A stretch of DNA of 45,250 nucleotides, from contig CAZKFN010000008.1 of NCBI GenBank assembly GCA_964552035.1, positions 1 to 45,250 on the forward strand, read 5' to 3'. Source of the DNA: CAZKFN01 sp964552035. Lineage in GTDB: Bacteria; Bacteroidota; Bacteroidia; Flavobacteriales_E; Vicingaceae. A program made the position numbers and the translations under genes. Shown here piece by piece: positions 25,323 to 34,020 of the stretch. Under the pieces are notes generated by a model. It did no database searches. It saw only the letters and a program-made list of their open reading frames with translations, and was not told the origin of the DNA. How positions within the stretch are numbered: position 1 is the stretch's first letter; the number at the start of each line of letters is the position of its first letter.

Positions 25323-26210
25323 ATGAAAATTGCAATCTACGGTAAACAAATCGATAGTACTAACAAAAAGGAAGTTGAAAACCTATTAGATTTACTTATA
25401 AAAAAGAAGGTTAGCTTACTGTTTCATCGTTCAATTGCTCATCAAATGAAGCAAAATGGTTTGGATAAGTTTCTCAACAAACAATATTTCTCTACCGCTA
25501 AAGAATTAGAAGGAAAAGAAATAGACATTTTAATTAGTATAGGTGGTGATGGAACTTTTCTAGATACCATACTTTTAATTCGTGAACAGCCCATACCAGT
25601 TATAGGAGTAAATACAGGACGATTAGGGTTTCTATCCAATACCCCAACTTCAGAAATTGAGAAAGCGGTAGATATTTTATACCATAAGGACTTTAAGATA
25701 GAAGAACGTACGCTATTAAAAATGCAGAGCAATTCAAAGCTATTTGGTTCTGAGAACATAGCTTTGAATGATATCAGTATTTTAAGAAGTGATAGCTCCT
25801 CTATGATTACTATTGATGTAAAGTTAGATGGGAAACATCTCAACACCTATTGGGCAGATGGACTAATTATTGCAACAGCAACGGGCTCTACTGCCTACTC
25901 ATTGAGCTGTGGTGGCCCAATTTTAATGCCTGGAAGCGGCAACTTTGTGATAACACCTATTGCTCCGCATAATTTAAATGTTAGACCTATCGTTGTTAAC
26001 GAGTGCTCAACCATTGACATTCAAGTTGAAGGAAGATCTAAGCGCAATTTAGTAGTAATGGACTCAAGAACAGAAGAGTTAAAGAATGGAGAGTCTTTAA
26101 GGATTACAAAAGCCAAATACAAACTACAACTTATTCAAACAGAATCTTATAGCTTTATAAATAGTTTGAAAGGGAAGTTAAATTGGGGACTTGATAAAAG
26201 GAACATCTGA
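25323..26210 (+). CDS. nadK: NAD kinase
   Basis: Phosphorylates NAD+ to NADP+. The protein has 295 residues, normal for bacterial NadK. It contains the GGDGT motif (74-78), VNTGRLGFLSN, an NE/D-type motif read as NDISILR, and the conserved ATATGSTAYSLSCGGPI block with ITPIAPHNLNVRP following. It lies 74 bases after the POTRA/barrel gene. Its place before uppS and bamA is a familiar Bacteroidota gene order. Confidence 0.96.
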   Translation: MKIAIYGKQIDSTNKKEVENLLDLLIKKKVSLLFHRSIAHQMKQNGLDKFLNKQYFSTAKELEGKEIDILISIGGDGTFLDTILLIREQPIPVIGVNTGRLGFLSNTPTSEIEKAVDILYHKDFKIEERTLLKMQSNSKLFGSENIALNDISILRSDSSSMITIDVKLDGKHLNTYWADGLIIATATGSTAYSLSCGGPILMPGSGNFVITPIAPHNLNVRPIVVNECSTIDIQVEGRSKRNLVVMDSRTEELKNGESLRITKAKYKLQLIQTESYSFINSLKGKLNWGLDKRNI

Positions 26211-26251
26211 CAAAATTTCTATATTATTTCTAAAATTATATAAATAATTAA

Positions 26252-26259
26252 TACTTTTG
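26252..26259 (+). promoter_or_regulatory. -7 box for the outer-membrane barrel gene
   Basis: TACTTTTG fits TAnnTTTG and lies 43 nt before the ATG at 26303. No -33 TTG is seen. Confidence 0.4.
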
Positions 26260-26302
26260 TATCCTTAAACAGTTTTCCATTCTTGCAAATTATCAGCATT
26301 AT

Positions 26303-27292
26303 ATGAAAAAAAAGATTATATACATACTTTGTCTCTTAATTGCGTTTCCACTACTATCGGATGCGCAAGGGCGAAGATGGATGAAATACAAACAGAACAT
26401 CTTGTTCGGTGTTGGTCCCACAAGTTTTCTAGGTGATTTAGGAGGAGGGAACGGCATAGGGAGATCTGGACCTATAGATTATAATTTAAAGTCTACTAAA
26501 GCTGCTATATTCGCAGCCTATAGAAACAATATCAATGAAATGTTTGCATTGAGATTAGATCTTACTGCTGGTTATTTAAGTGGAGACGATAGATATACTT
26601 CTAACCCTGCTAGAAGGGGTAGAAACTTACATTTTAGAAGCGGATTTGGTGAACTCACCTTAATGGGAGAGGTTTTCCTTTTACGAGGAAATCAAAGAAG
26701 TGTATTTAAGCCCTATGGCGCTAGAAGGTCAGTACGCCCTAATTTTTTTAGCGATATTGATTTATATGTTTATACTGGATTAGGAGGAATGTATTTTAAC
26801 CCAAAAGCAAAGTATGACGGAAGGTGGGTTGAACTTCAACCGCTTGGAACAGAAGGACAAGGATTGCAGGGTGAACCTGATAAATATAACAAATTCACCA
26901 TTACTATTCCTTATGGATTTGGTATACAGAAACCTATAGATCCATATTGGTCAATTGGTCTTGAAACGACTTTCAGAATGACCTTCTCAGACTACATTGA
27001 TGATGTCAGCACCACATATTACGGTAGAGATAACCTTAGAAATGCCAAACTCGCAGCCGGTGCATCAGAAGCAGAAGCCGATCGTGCTGCATACTTATCT
27101 GATCCAAACATCTATTATAAATTATCTGAGTACGAAGGGAAGACTGTCAACTATCAACAAATAGGTGAAAAAAGAGGTAATCCAAATGATAACGATTACT
27201 ACTTTACGGTTATGGTTACAGTTACAAAAAAGATAGCTTCTAGTACAATTTCAAGAAAAAGAAAAAGACCTACAAGCAGATATACTTTCTAA
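26303..27292 (+). CDS. Outer-membrane beta-barrel protein, DUF6089-like
   Basis: A 329-residue protein with an N-terminal signal peptide ending SDAQ (residue 22). Amphipathic strands typical of small outer-membrane barrels follow, including QNILFGVGPTSFLGDLGGG and MFALRLDLTAGYLSGDD, with FGELTLMGEVFLL and the YVYTGLGGMYFNPKA strand. The C-terminus is basic and does not end in the usual barrel aromatic, although the final residue is Phe. It is followed by a similar barrel gene after 23 bases. The function is unknown. Confidence 0.78.
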   Translation: MKKKIIYILCLLIAFPLLSDAQGRRWMKYKQNILFGVGPTSFLGDLGGGNGIGRSGPIDYNLKSTKAAIFAAYRNNINEMFALRLDLTAGYLSGDDRYTSNPARRGRNLHFRSGFGELTLMGEVFLLRGNQRSVFKPYGARRSVRPNFFSDIDLYVYTGLGGMYFNPKAKYDGRWVELQPLGTEGQGLQGEPDKYNKFTITIPYGFGIQKPIDPYWSIGLETTFRMTFSDYIDDVSTTYYGRDNLRNAKLAAGASEAEADRAAYLSDPNIYYKLSEYEGKTVNYQQIGEKRGNPNDNDYYFTVMVTVTKKIASSTISRKRKRPTSRYTF

Positions 27293-27315
27293 TACTCTTT
27301 TGCGTTACTCTAAAT

Positions 27316-28035
27316 ATGATCATGAAAAGGCTATTTATCTTTACACTTTTATTTATTGTATTTGGATTATCAAGCCTTTTAGCACAAAAAAAGACTTCTG
27401 AGTTAGGGATTTTAGTAGGTCGTTCCTATTACATTGGCGAACTCAACCCTTCAACTCATTTTGGAAAAGAGACAGGAAGCCTGAATTACGGTATTCTTTT
27501 TAGACGTAACCTAAACTATAGATACGCTCTTAAAGCAACACTTGCTCAAACTGAACTAAGGGCAGCTGATGAATATATGGATTTTGCATTTAACCAAGCT
27601 AGAAATGCAAAGTTTCAAAATTTGGTTACTGAACTAGCAGGAAGCATTGAATTCAACTTTCTTCCTTATGCAATTGGACACAATGAAAACCCTTTCACCC
27701 CTTATCTTTTTGTTGGTGCAAATGTTTTTATAAGTAGACCAGAAACGTACATCGATGATATACAAGTGGAAGGTTCTACTACAGACAAAATAACTAGCCT
27801 TGCTTTTTCTTTTGGCCCTGGATTTAAGTTAAATATTTCTCCAAAAATAGGCCTAAGTTTTGAATGGGGTTTTAGAAAAACTAACAACGACAACATAGAT
27901 GGACTTCCCAACCGACAACTTCAAGTCTTTGAACTCGGCAAGGAATATGACAAAGATTGGTTTGTCAGTTCTAACTTTATGTTAACCTTTAAAGTTAGTG
28001 GTCAAAGTAAGTGTCCGGTTTATGATAATTTTTAA
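27316..28035 (+). CDS. Outer-membrane beta-barrel protein, DUF6089 family
   Basis: A 239-residue protein with a signal peptide ending SSLLAQ. Barrel strands follow: ELGILVGRSYYIGELNPS (conserved in DUF6089), then LNYGILFRRNLNYRYALKA and TPYLFVGANVFI. The start could be ATG 27316 or the ATG two codons later. It is a tandem relative of the preceding barrel, and both precede uppS and bamA, a location typical for DUF6089 genes in Bacteroidota. The function is unknown; a structural role in the outer membrane is inferred. Confidence 0.85.
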   Translation: MIMKRLFIFTLLFIVFGLSSLLAQKKTSELGILVGRSYYIGELNPSTHFGKETGSLNYGILFRRNLNYRYALKATLAQTELRAADEYMDFAFNQARNAKFQNLVTELAGSIEFNFLPYAIGHNENPFTPYLFVGANVFISRPETYIDDIQVEGSTTDKITSLAFSFGPGFKLNISPKIGLSFEWGFRKTNNDNIDGLPNRQLQVFELGKEYDKDWFVSSNFMLTFKVSGQSKCPVYDNF

Positions 28036-28085
28036 TACCTAATTGATTAACCTTGTACTTTTTCAATTAAACCTTAATCTTTTTT

Positions 28086-28841
28086 ATGTCCCAAGAATTA
28101 GACAACTTACAAATTCCAAAACATATTGCTATTATAATGGACGGCAATGGACGCTGGGCTAAAAAGAATGGTAAGTCGAGAATCTTTGGACATACAAATG
28201 GAGTTAAATCTGTAAGGTCGGTAACTGAAGGAGCTGCTAGAGCAGGAGTAAAATATTTAACCCTCTATGCTTTTTCTACAGAAAATTGGAATAGACCTAA
28301 AGTTGAAATTAATGCGCTAATGCAATTGCTAGTCACAACCATTGCTAAAGAAACAATAACCTTAAATAAAAATAACATAAAACTCCAAGCCATCGGACAC
28401 TTAGAAAGTCTTCCTAAAAATTGCTACCAAGAACTAAATAAAGCAATTGAATCAACATCCAAGAATGATGGAATGAGTTTAATACTAGCATTGAGCTATA
28501 GTTCGAAATGGGAAATTATTGAAGCTGTTAAAAAGCTGTTAAATGATGTCAAATTAAATAAAATCAATATTTCGGATATCCATGAAGACAGTTTTAACAA
28601 CTATCTTTGTACAAAGGGAATCCCAGACCCTGAACTATTAATTCGAACATCTGGAGAATATAGGATAAGTAACTTTCTATTATGGCAGTTGGCTTATACA
28701 GAACTTTATTTTACTAAAAAACTGTGGCCAGACTTTAGAGAAGAAGATTTAATAGAAGCAATTAAAGATTATAATAAAAGAGAAAGAAGATTTGGTAAAA
28801 CAACCGAACAATTAGCAAAACAAAAAGGTGGGAATGAATAA
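28086..28841 (+). CDS. uppS: Isoprenyl transferase (undecaprenyl diphosphate synthase)
   Basis: Makes the C55 lipid carrier for peptidoglycan and other envelope glycans by condensing isopentenyl diphosphate units in cis. The 251-residue protein has the cis-prenyltransferase signature HIAIIMDGNGRWA (13-25, catalytic Asp19), the YAFSTENW block, and the C-terminal RTSGEYRISNFLLWQ and ELYFTKKLWPDF segments. It overlaps bamA by 8 bases (ATGAATAA), so the two are translationally linked. Confidence 0.96.
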   Translation: MSQELDNLQIPKHIAIIMDGNGRWAKKNGKSRIFGHTNGVKSVRSVTEGAARAGVKYLTLYAFSTENWNRPKVEINALMQLLVTTIAKETITLNKNNIKLQAIGHLESLPKNCYQELNKAIESTSKNDGMSLILALSYSSKWEIIEAVKKLLNDVKLNKINISDIHEDSFNNYLCTKGIPDPELLIRTSGEYRISNFLLWQLAYTELYFTKKLWPDFREEDLIEAIKDYNKRERRFGKTTEQLAKQKGGNE

Positions 28842-31359
28842 GCTTATCGGATTTCTAATTTTTGTTTTTTGCTTTACAATAGGCACATCGTTAAAGGCGC
28901 AGATTACTGTTGACCCTGCCTTAGAAGCTTTGGATTATAGTTCTCCTCGTACCTATGAAATAGCGGAAATTATAGTTGAAGGAACAAAAAACTTAGACCA
29001 TTCTGCATTAATTGCCATTTCGGGATTAAGTGTTGGACAAGAAATTAGCATTCCGGGAGATCAAATATCCAATGCCATTTCCCAATTGTGGGGTCAAGAA
29101 CTTTTTACAGATATCTCGATCTTAGCAACAGATGTTAAAGGAGATTTAATTTTTTTAAAAATTAAGGTAGAAGAAAGAAGCCGCCTTTCAAAATTCCGAT
29201 TTAGGGGAGTTAGAAAAGGAAAACAAGAAGGACTTAGAGAAAAAATTCGCCTGCATAGAGGTAGAGTTATTACACCAAACTTATTAGAAAAAACTAAAAA
29301 TACTATTAGGGAATATTATGTTGACAAAGGTTATTTTAATGCAGAAGTTGACATAGAGTTGGAAGAGGATTCACTTTTAAGCAACAGCTCCATAGTGACT
29401 ATTGTCATTAAACAAAACAATAGAGTAAAAATTCAAGATATCAGCATTGAAGGAAATGAGGTTCTATCTGACAATAAAATTAGAAGGGCCATGAAGGAAA
29501 CTAAACAAAAAAGGGTTTTTCGCATTTTTAAGGCTTCTAAATACATCGAAGAAGACTATAGAGAAGACCTAAATCGCATTGTAGATAAATACAATACAAT
29601 TGGATATAGAGATGCAAAAATCATCTCAGATACAGTTTACCAAGTTAATCCAGATAGAATTTCTATAAATTTAAAAATATCGGAAGGGAATCAATACTAT
29701 TTTGGAGATATTAAGTGGATAGGTAATACAAAGTTTTCTGACAAGGATTTAGATCGAATCCTCAACATAGAAAAAGGTGATGTTTTTAATCAAGATTTAT
29801 TTAATCGAAGGATTCAACACGACCCAAATGGCAGAGATATTAGTTCTCTATATTTGGATGATGGATATCTATTCTTTCATCCCTATATTGTAGAAACTCA
29901 AGTGAAAAACGACACTATAGATTTTGAAATAAGATTAACTGAAGGGCAACAAGCAAGAATAAATGAAGTCACTATAACAGGAAACACCAAAACCAACGAT
30001 CATGTGATTAGAAGGGAAATTCGAACACTTCCTGGTGAGCTTTTCAGCCGTTCAGACATCATTCGTTCCCAAAATGAACTCATGCAATTGGGTTATTTCA
30101 ATCAAGAAAAATTAGGAGTAAATCCAATCCCTGACCAATCCGATGGGACAGTTGATATAGAATATGTAGTCGAAGAACAACCTTCAGATCAAGTCGAACT
30201 TTCAGGAGGTTGGGGAGCAGGTAGGATTGTAGGAAGCTTAGGACTTTCCTTTAATAATTTTGCTGCAAGTAAATTTTTTAAAAAGAACGCTTGGAAACCA
30301 CTTCCAATGGGGGATGGACAACAATTAAGTATGAGAGCTCAAACAAATGGAGAGTTCTTTCAGTCTTATAATATTTCTTTTACAGAACCATGGCTTGGGA
30401 AGAGAAAACCTAATAGCTTTAGCGTTTCTGCATATTATTCTCAACAAACTAATGGAATTCGAAAATATGCAACAGATTTAAACGGTGAAAAAATAAGAAA
30501 TCCAAACCGTCAACTATTAGGTATTTGGGGCGTCTCAGTGGGCTTAGGTCGCCGGTTAGAAGTTCCTGATGACTTCTTCCAATTGTATAATGAATTAAGT
30601 TATCAATACTATAACCTAGACAATTGGGGAAACTTTATATTTAGAGATGGGTATGCACACAACTTGAGTTTTAAAACTATTTTTTCAAGAAGCTCTGTCG
30701 ATGCTCCTATATATCCTAGGAGAGGCTCCAACACCTCTATATCCATGCAATTAACTCCTCCATACTCGCTTTTTGACGATCGAAGTAATTACGATAAACT
30801 AAGCAATCAAGAGCGTTATAAATTTACAGAATTCCACAAATGGAAATTTAATTCTTCTTGGTATACCACCTTAACTGGGAACTTGGTTTTAAATGCAAAA
30901 ATAGGTTATGGATATTTAGGCTCCTACAATTCTCAATTAGGGCAATCTCCTTTTGAAAGATTTTATTTAGGAGGTGATGGATTAAGCGGCTTTTATTTAG
31001 ACGGAAGTGAAATTATAGCTTTAAGAGGTTATGGAGATAGAGTTCTTTCTCCTAGGGAAGGAGCAACTTTAGCAAGTAAGTATACTATGGAGCTAAGGTA
31101 TCCGTTTACATTAAACCCAACTGCTACAATTTATGGCCTGGCTTTTGCAGAAGCAGGTAATTCATGGTATGACTTTAATGAGTTTGCACCATTTGAGGTA
31201 AAGAGAGCTGCCGGTTTAGGTATTAGAGTATACATGCCTTTCTTTGGACTACTTGGATTAGATTGGGGATATCGATTTGATGATGTTCCAGGAAGAACAG
31301 ATCCAACAAAAAGATCGGAATTTCACTTTACTATTGGAGGCAATATCGGTGGTTGGTAA
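28834..31359 (+). CDS. bamA: Outer membrane protein assembly factor BamA
   Basis: Inserts beta-barrel proteins into the outer membrane. The protein is 841 residues from ATG 28834; the GTG at 28828 would add two. The signal peptide ends SLKAQ. A series of POTRA units (about residues 45-425) includes EIIVEGTKNLDHSALIAI and, later, EVTITGNTKTNDHVIRREI. The surface-antigen barrel follows (about 430-841), with the GGWGAG, SFTEPWLG, ERFYLGGDGLSGF and LRGYGDR strands typical of BamA. It is followed directly by two OmpH/Skp chaperone genes. Confidence 0.96.
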   Translation: MNKLIGFLIFVFCFTIGTSLKAQITVDPALEALDYSSPRTYEIAEIIVEGTKNLDHSALIAISGLSVGQEISIPGDQISNAISQLWGQELFTDISILATDVKGDLIFLKIKVEERSRLSKFRFRGVRKGKQEGLREKIRLHRGRVITPNLLEKTKNTIREYYVDKGYFNAEVDIELEEDSLLSNSSIVTIVIKQNNRVKIQDISIEGNEVLSDNKIRRAMKETKQKRVFRIFKASKYIEEDYREDLNRIVDKYNTIGYRDAKIISDTVYQVNPDRISINLKISEGNQYYFGDIKWIGNTKFSDKDLDRILNIEKGDVFNQDLFNRRIQHDPNGRDISSLYLDDGYLFFHPYIVETQVKNDTIDFEIRLTEGQQARINEVTITGNTKTNDHVIRREIRTLPGELFSRSDIIRSQNELMQLGYFNQEKLGVNPIPDQSDGTVDIEYVVEEQPSDQVELSGGWGAGRIVGSLGLSFNNFAASKFFKKNAWKPLPMGDGQQLSMRAQTNGEFFQSYNISFTEPWLGKRKPNSFSVSAYYSQQTNGIRKYATDLNGEKIRNPNRQLLGIWGVSVGLGRRLEVPDDFFQLYNELSYQYYNLDNWGNFIFRDGYAHNLSFKTIFSRSSVDAPIYPRRGSNTSISMQLTPPYSLFDDRSNYDKLSNQERYKFTEFHKWKFNSSWYTTLTGNLVLNAKIGYGYLGSYNSQLGQSPFERFYLGGDGLSGFYLDGSEIIALRGYGDRVLSPREGATLASKYTMELRYPFTLNPTATIYGLAFAEAGNSWYDFNEFAPFEVKRAAGLGIRVYMPFFGLLGLDWGYRFDDVPGRTDPTKRSEFHFTIGGNIGGW

Positions 31360-31367
31360 AACAATTA

Positions 31368-31912
31368 ATGATTAAAGAAATGGTAAGAATAATTCTATTT
31401 TTATTTTTAAGTTTGGGCTTTTTAAGTATAACTGCTCAAAATGTTGCTTATATCGATTCAGAATATATCTTAAAAAATATTCCGGAATATGAAGAAGCTC
31501 AAAAAGAATTAAATGAATTATCTAAGCGCTGGCAAAGTGAAATTGAAAGAAAGCAAGAATATATTGAGAAAAAGAGAGAAGACTATTTAGCTGAGGAAAT
31601 TCTTCTNNNNNNNNNNATAATATGAAAAGTAAAAGAAAAGAAGATATTATTAAGCTAGAAGATGAACTGAAAGAATTTAAAAAAGAAAAATTTGGAGTGG
31701 ACGGAGAACTTTTTAAGAAAAGAAAAGAATTAATTAAACCCATACAAGAAAAAGTTTATAAAGCAGTACAACAAACTGCTAGTATAGGAAGATATACCAT
31801 TATTTTCGACAAGGCATCTAAAGGTCTTACAATGGTCTATACCAATGCTAAATACGACAAAAGCGATGATGTACTAAGACGTATGGGCTATAAACCAGGA
31901 GATGTGAGATAA
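31368..31912 (+). CDS. OmpH/Skp-family periplasmic chaperone, split by an assembly gap
   Basis: A periplasmic chaperone thought to hold unfolded outer-membrane proteins for BamA. The signal peptide ends SITAQ, followed by NVAYIDSEYILKNIPEYEEA, the Skp start. A long coiled helix and a C-terminal IGRYTIIFDKASKGLTMVY block are present. Ten N (31607-31616) interrupt it. Taken literally they shift the frame, but the downstream frame from 31622 (MKSKRKEDIIKLEDE) is the natural continuation. The true gap must be 2 modulo 3 bases, with 5 fitting best. The start is ATG 31368 or 31380. The gene is 8 bases after bamA. Confidence 0.87.
31607..31616. other. Assembly gap (10 N) inside the first OmpH gene
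   Basis: A run of exactly ten N. The reading frames on either side agree only if the real number of bases is 2 modulo 3, so the N count is a placeholder. Confidence 0.95.
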
Positions 31913-31956
31913 TATAAAAATTAATAAAATTAAAATACCCTTAAATATTACTTATT

Positions 31957-32460
31957 ATGAAAACAATAAAAACAATTAGTTTAGCATTTTCTTTGCTATT
32001 AAGCACTTTTGCTTTTGGACAAAAGCTTGGACACATTAACTCAAATAAACTTTTACAATCTATGCCGGAAAACTCTGAGATAGAAGCTAAAATTCATGAG
32101 TATGCAAAAGAACTTGAGGATCAATTAGGATCTATGACGAAAGAATATCAGACAAAAATTCAAGAATATCAGGCAAAAGAAAGCTCTATGTCTGAATCTG
32201 TTAAGCAAGATAAAATAACAGAAATTACAAACCTTGAAGATCGAATTCAATCTTTCCAGAAAAAAGCTCAAAACGATTTACAAAAAAAGGAAGATGAACT
32301 GTTAAAGCCAATTATTGACCGTGCTAGAGACGCAATTGAAGAAGTTGCAAAAGAAGGTGGATTCACTTATATCTTTGACTCTGGAGTTGGAGCATTATTG
32401 TATCAGAAGGATTCTCAAGATATCATGCCCCAAGTTAAAAAGAAACTAGGCATTCTTTAA
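31957..32460 (+). CDS. OmpH/Skp-family periplasmic chaperone, second copy
   Basis: A 167-residue protein with a signal peptide ending TFAFGQ. The Skp/OmpH layout begins KLGHINSNKLLQSMPE, continues with a charged coiled-coil (about residues 45-130, rich in Lys/Glu/Gln), and ends in the beta segment EGGFTYIFDSGVGALLY. It is a tandem paralogue of the preceding gene, a normal arrangement after bamA in Bacteroidota. A terminator hairpin follows 25 bases later. Confidence 0.9.
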   Translation: MKTIKTISLAFSLLLSTFAFGQKLGHINSNKLLQSMPENSEIEAKIHEYAKELEDQLGSMTKEYQTKIQEYQAKESSMSESVKQDKITEITNLEDRIQSFQKKAQNDLQKKEDELLKPIIDRARDAIEEVAKEGGFTYIFDSGVGALLYQKDSQDIMPQVKKKLGIL

Positions 32461-32485
32461 AAAAACAAATAAATTAATAACTTCG

Positions 32486-32512
32486 AAGCATCTAAAAATG
32501 GATGCTTTTTTT
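32486..32512 (+). terminator. Terminator-like hairpin ending at the murI start codon
   Basis: AAGCATC (32486-32492) pairs perfectly with GATGCTT (32501-32507) over an 8-nt loop, with seven consecutive T residues (32506-32512). The next base is the A of the murI ATG at 32513. It fits an intrinsic terminator for the bamA-ompH operon. murI would then need readthrough or its own promoter; a near-match -7 box TAACTTCG lies at 32478-32485. Confidence 0.7.
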
Positions 32513-33337
32513 ATGAAAAATAATTTAAAAAAAAATAATCCAATAGGTGTTTTTGATTCTGGAATTGGTGGGCTAACCGTTGCACATGCCATACAACAAA
32601 AGCTACCTAATGAACAGCTAATTTATTTTGGAGATACTGCTCATCTACCTTATGGCGATAAAGAATCCTACTCAATAAAACATTATGCAACTGAAATAAG
32701 CAAATTTTTAGTTGAGAAAAATTGCAAAGCCATTATTATTGCTTGCCATACTGCTTCTGCTATAGCTTATAAAGAAATCCAAAAGGTTGTTGGTAATAAA
32801 GCAATAGTCATCAATGTCATTGAGCCTGTAGTTAAATTATTTTCAAAAGACAATTTCCCAAAACAGGAAAATGTTGGTATTATAGGAACCAAAGGAACAA
32901 TTCGTTCTAATATTTATACAAAACTCATCAAAGCAGAAAACGATCAATTAGGTGTTAAATCTCTAGAAACTCCACTTCTTGCTCCAATGATAGAAGAAGG
33001 CTTTATCAATGATAAAATAAGCCAAGCTATTATTGACTCCTATTTGTCGAATAAAACATTAAATGAAATTAATCACATTGTCTTAGCCTGTACACATTAC
33101 CCTTTAATAAAAAAGCAAATTGCTTCTTTCTATAACGACAAAATTAATGTAATCGACTCTTCAGAAGTCGTTGCTCAATACCTTTATGAAGTACTCCGAA
33201 CAAATAATTTATTAAACAATAATAAAACTGCCCAGCACACCTTCTATGTTTCTGATTTTACGGAAAGTTTTGAAAAAAGCACTCGTTTTTTCTTTGAAAA
33301 AGAAATTACTTTAGAAAAGAAGAATATCTGGTCTTAA
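32513..33337 (+). CDS. murI: Glutamate racemase
   Basis: Converts L-glutamate to D-glutamate for peptidoglycan. The protein is 274 residues from ATG 32513; the in-frame ATG at 32498 lies inside the terminator loop and is unlikely. The start contains PIGVFDSGIGGLTVAHA. The two catalytic Cys are about residue 78 (IIACHTASA) and about residue 193 (VLACTHYPLI). The first catalytic motif reads ACHTAS where ACNTAS or ACNSAS is usual, a His-for-Asn change next to the catalytic Cys. It converges with the carbonic anhydrase gene with a 4-base overlap. Confidence 0.95.
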   Translation: MKNNLKKNNPIGVFDSGIGGLTVAHAIQQKLPNEQLIYFGDTAHLPYGDKESYSIKHYATEISKFLVEKNCKAIIIACHTASAIAYKEIQKVVGNKAIVINVIEPVVKLFSKDNFPKQENVGIIGTKGTIRSNIYTKLIKAENDQLGVKSLETPLLAPMIEEGFINDKISQAIIDSYLSNKTLNEINHIVLACTHYPLIKKQIASFYNDKINVIDSSEVVAQYLYEVLRTNNLLNNNKTAQHTFYVSDFTESFEKSTRFFFEKEITLEKKNIWS

Positions 33338-33849
33338 TCTCTAAACCAAGAAGCGTATTTTACATAGTTATTAGCAATCCTTTGGACTTCACCAGTGGCC
33401 TTCCCATCCTCAACTTTCTTAATTTTTTTAGCAGGAACACCTGCATAAATATATCCCCTTTCAAGAATAGTGTTTTCAAGAACTACAGCACCGGCAGCTA
33501 CAATAACGCCTTCTTGAACAACTGCATTATCCATAACAATTGAACCCATTCCAATAAGTACATTGTCCTCAATTTGACAACCGTGAACTACAGCATTATG
33601 ACCAATACTTACATTATTCCCAATAATAGTTTTAGTCTTCTCAAAAGTGCAATGAATAACCGCACCATCTTGAACATTTACCCTATTTCCCATAACAATA
33701 CTATTTACATCACCTCGAACAACAGCATTAAACCAAACACTACATTCATTACCCATAACCACATCTCCTATTAAAGTAGCATTTTCAGCAAAATAACAGT
33801 TCTTACCATATCGTACTGATTTCCCTCTAACTTCTTTAAATAAAGCCAT
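33334..33849 (-). CDS. Gamma-class carbonic anhydrase family protein
   Basis: A 171-residue left-handed beta-helix protein built of hexapeptide repeats, related to YrdA and CaiE. Zinc-ligand His residues appear at H66 (GAVIHCTF), H84 and H89 (SIGHNAVVHG), with the same 5-residue spacing as in Cam. RGDVNSIVMGNRVNVQDG is the typical upstream block. Carbonic anhydrase activity is not assured for every member. It is a single gene, convergent with murI. Confidence 0.93.
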   Translation of the reverse strand: MALFKEVRGKSVRYGKNCYFAENATLIGDVVMGNECSVWFNAVVRGDVNSIVMGNRVNVQDGAVIHCTFEKTKTIIGNNVSIGHNAVVHGCQIEDNVLIGMGSIVMDNAVVQEGVIVAAGAVVLENTILERGYIYAGVPAKKIKKVEDGKATGEVQRIANNYVKYASWFRD

Positions 33850-33987
33850 ACTCGTTTTTAATAATTTATATTCTTGTGAAAGTAATAAGATTTTTTTAAT
33901 CTATAATTTTATAAAGATTAGCTTTACTTTTAATTAACAATTAATTTAAATAAGAATTAGAAGATAGCTGGTTGAAAAATCTTAACT

Positions 33988-33995
33988 AAATTTGT
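33988..33995 (+). promoter_or_regulatory. -7 box for the Nfu gene
   Basis: TAAATTTG matches TAnnTTTG and ends 25 nt before the TTG start at 34021. The nearest TTG (33973-33975) is too close to be a -33 element. Confidence 0.4.
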
Positions 33996-34020
33996 ATTTC
34001 ATCAAAAAAAATCTACCCCA

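Noticed and set aside
25442..25846. A 134-codon minus-strand open frame inside nadK
   Set aside because: It overlaps the conserved NAD kinase core entirely and shows no signature of its own.
32498..32512. murI start at ATG 32498
   Set aside because: It lies in the terminator hairpin loop and adds MDAFF, which is only the translated hairpin; ATG 32513 fits the family start.
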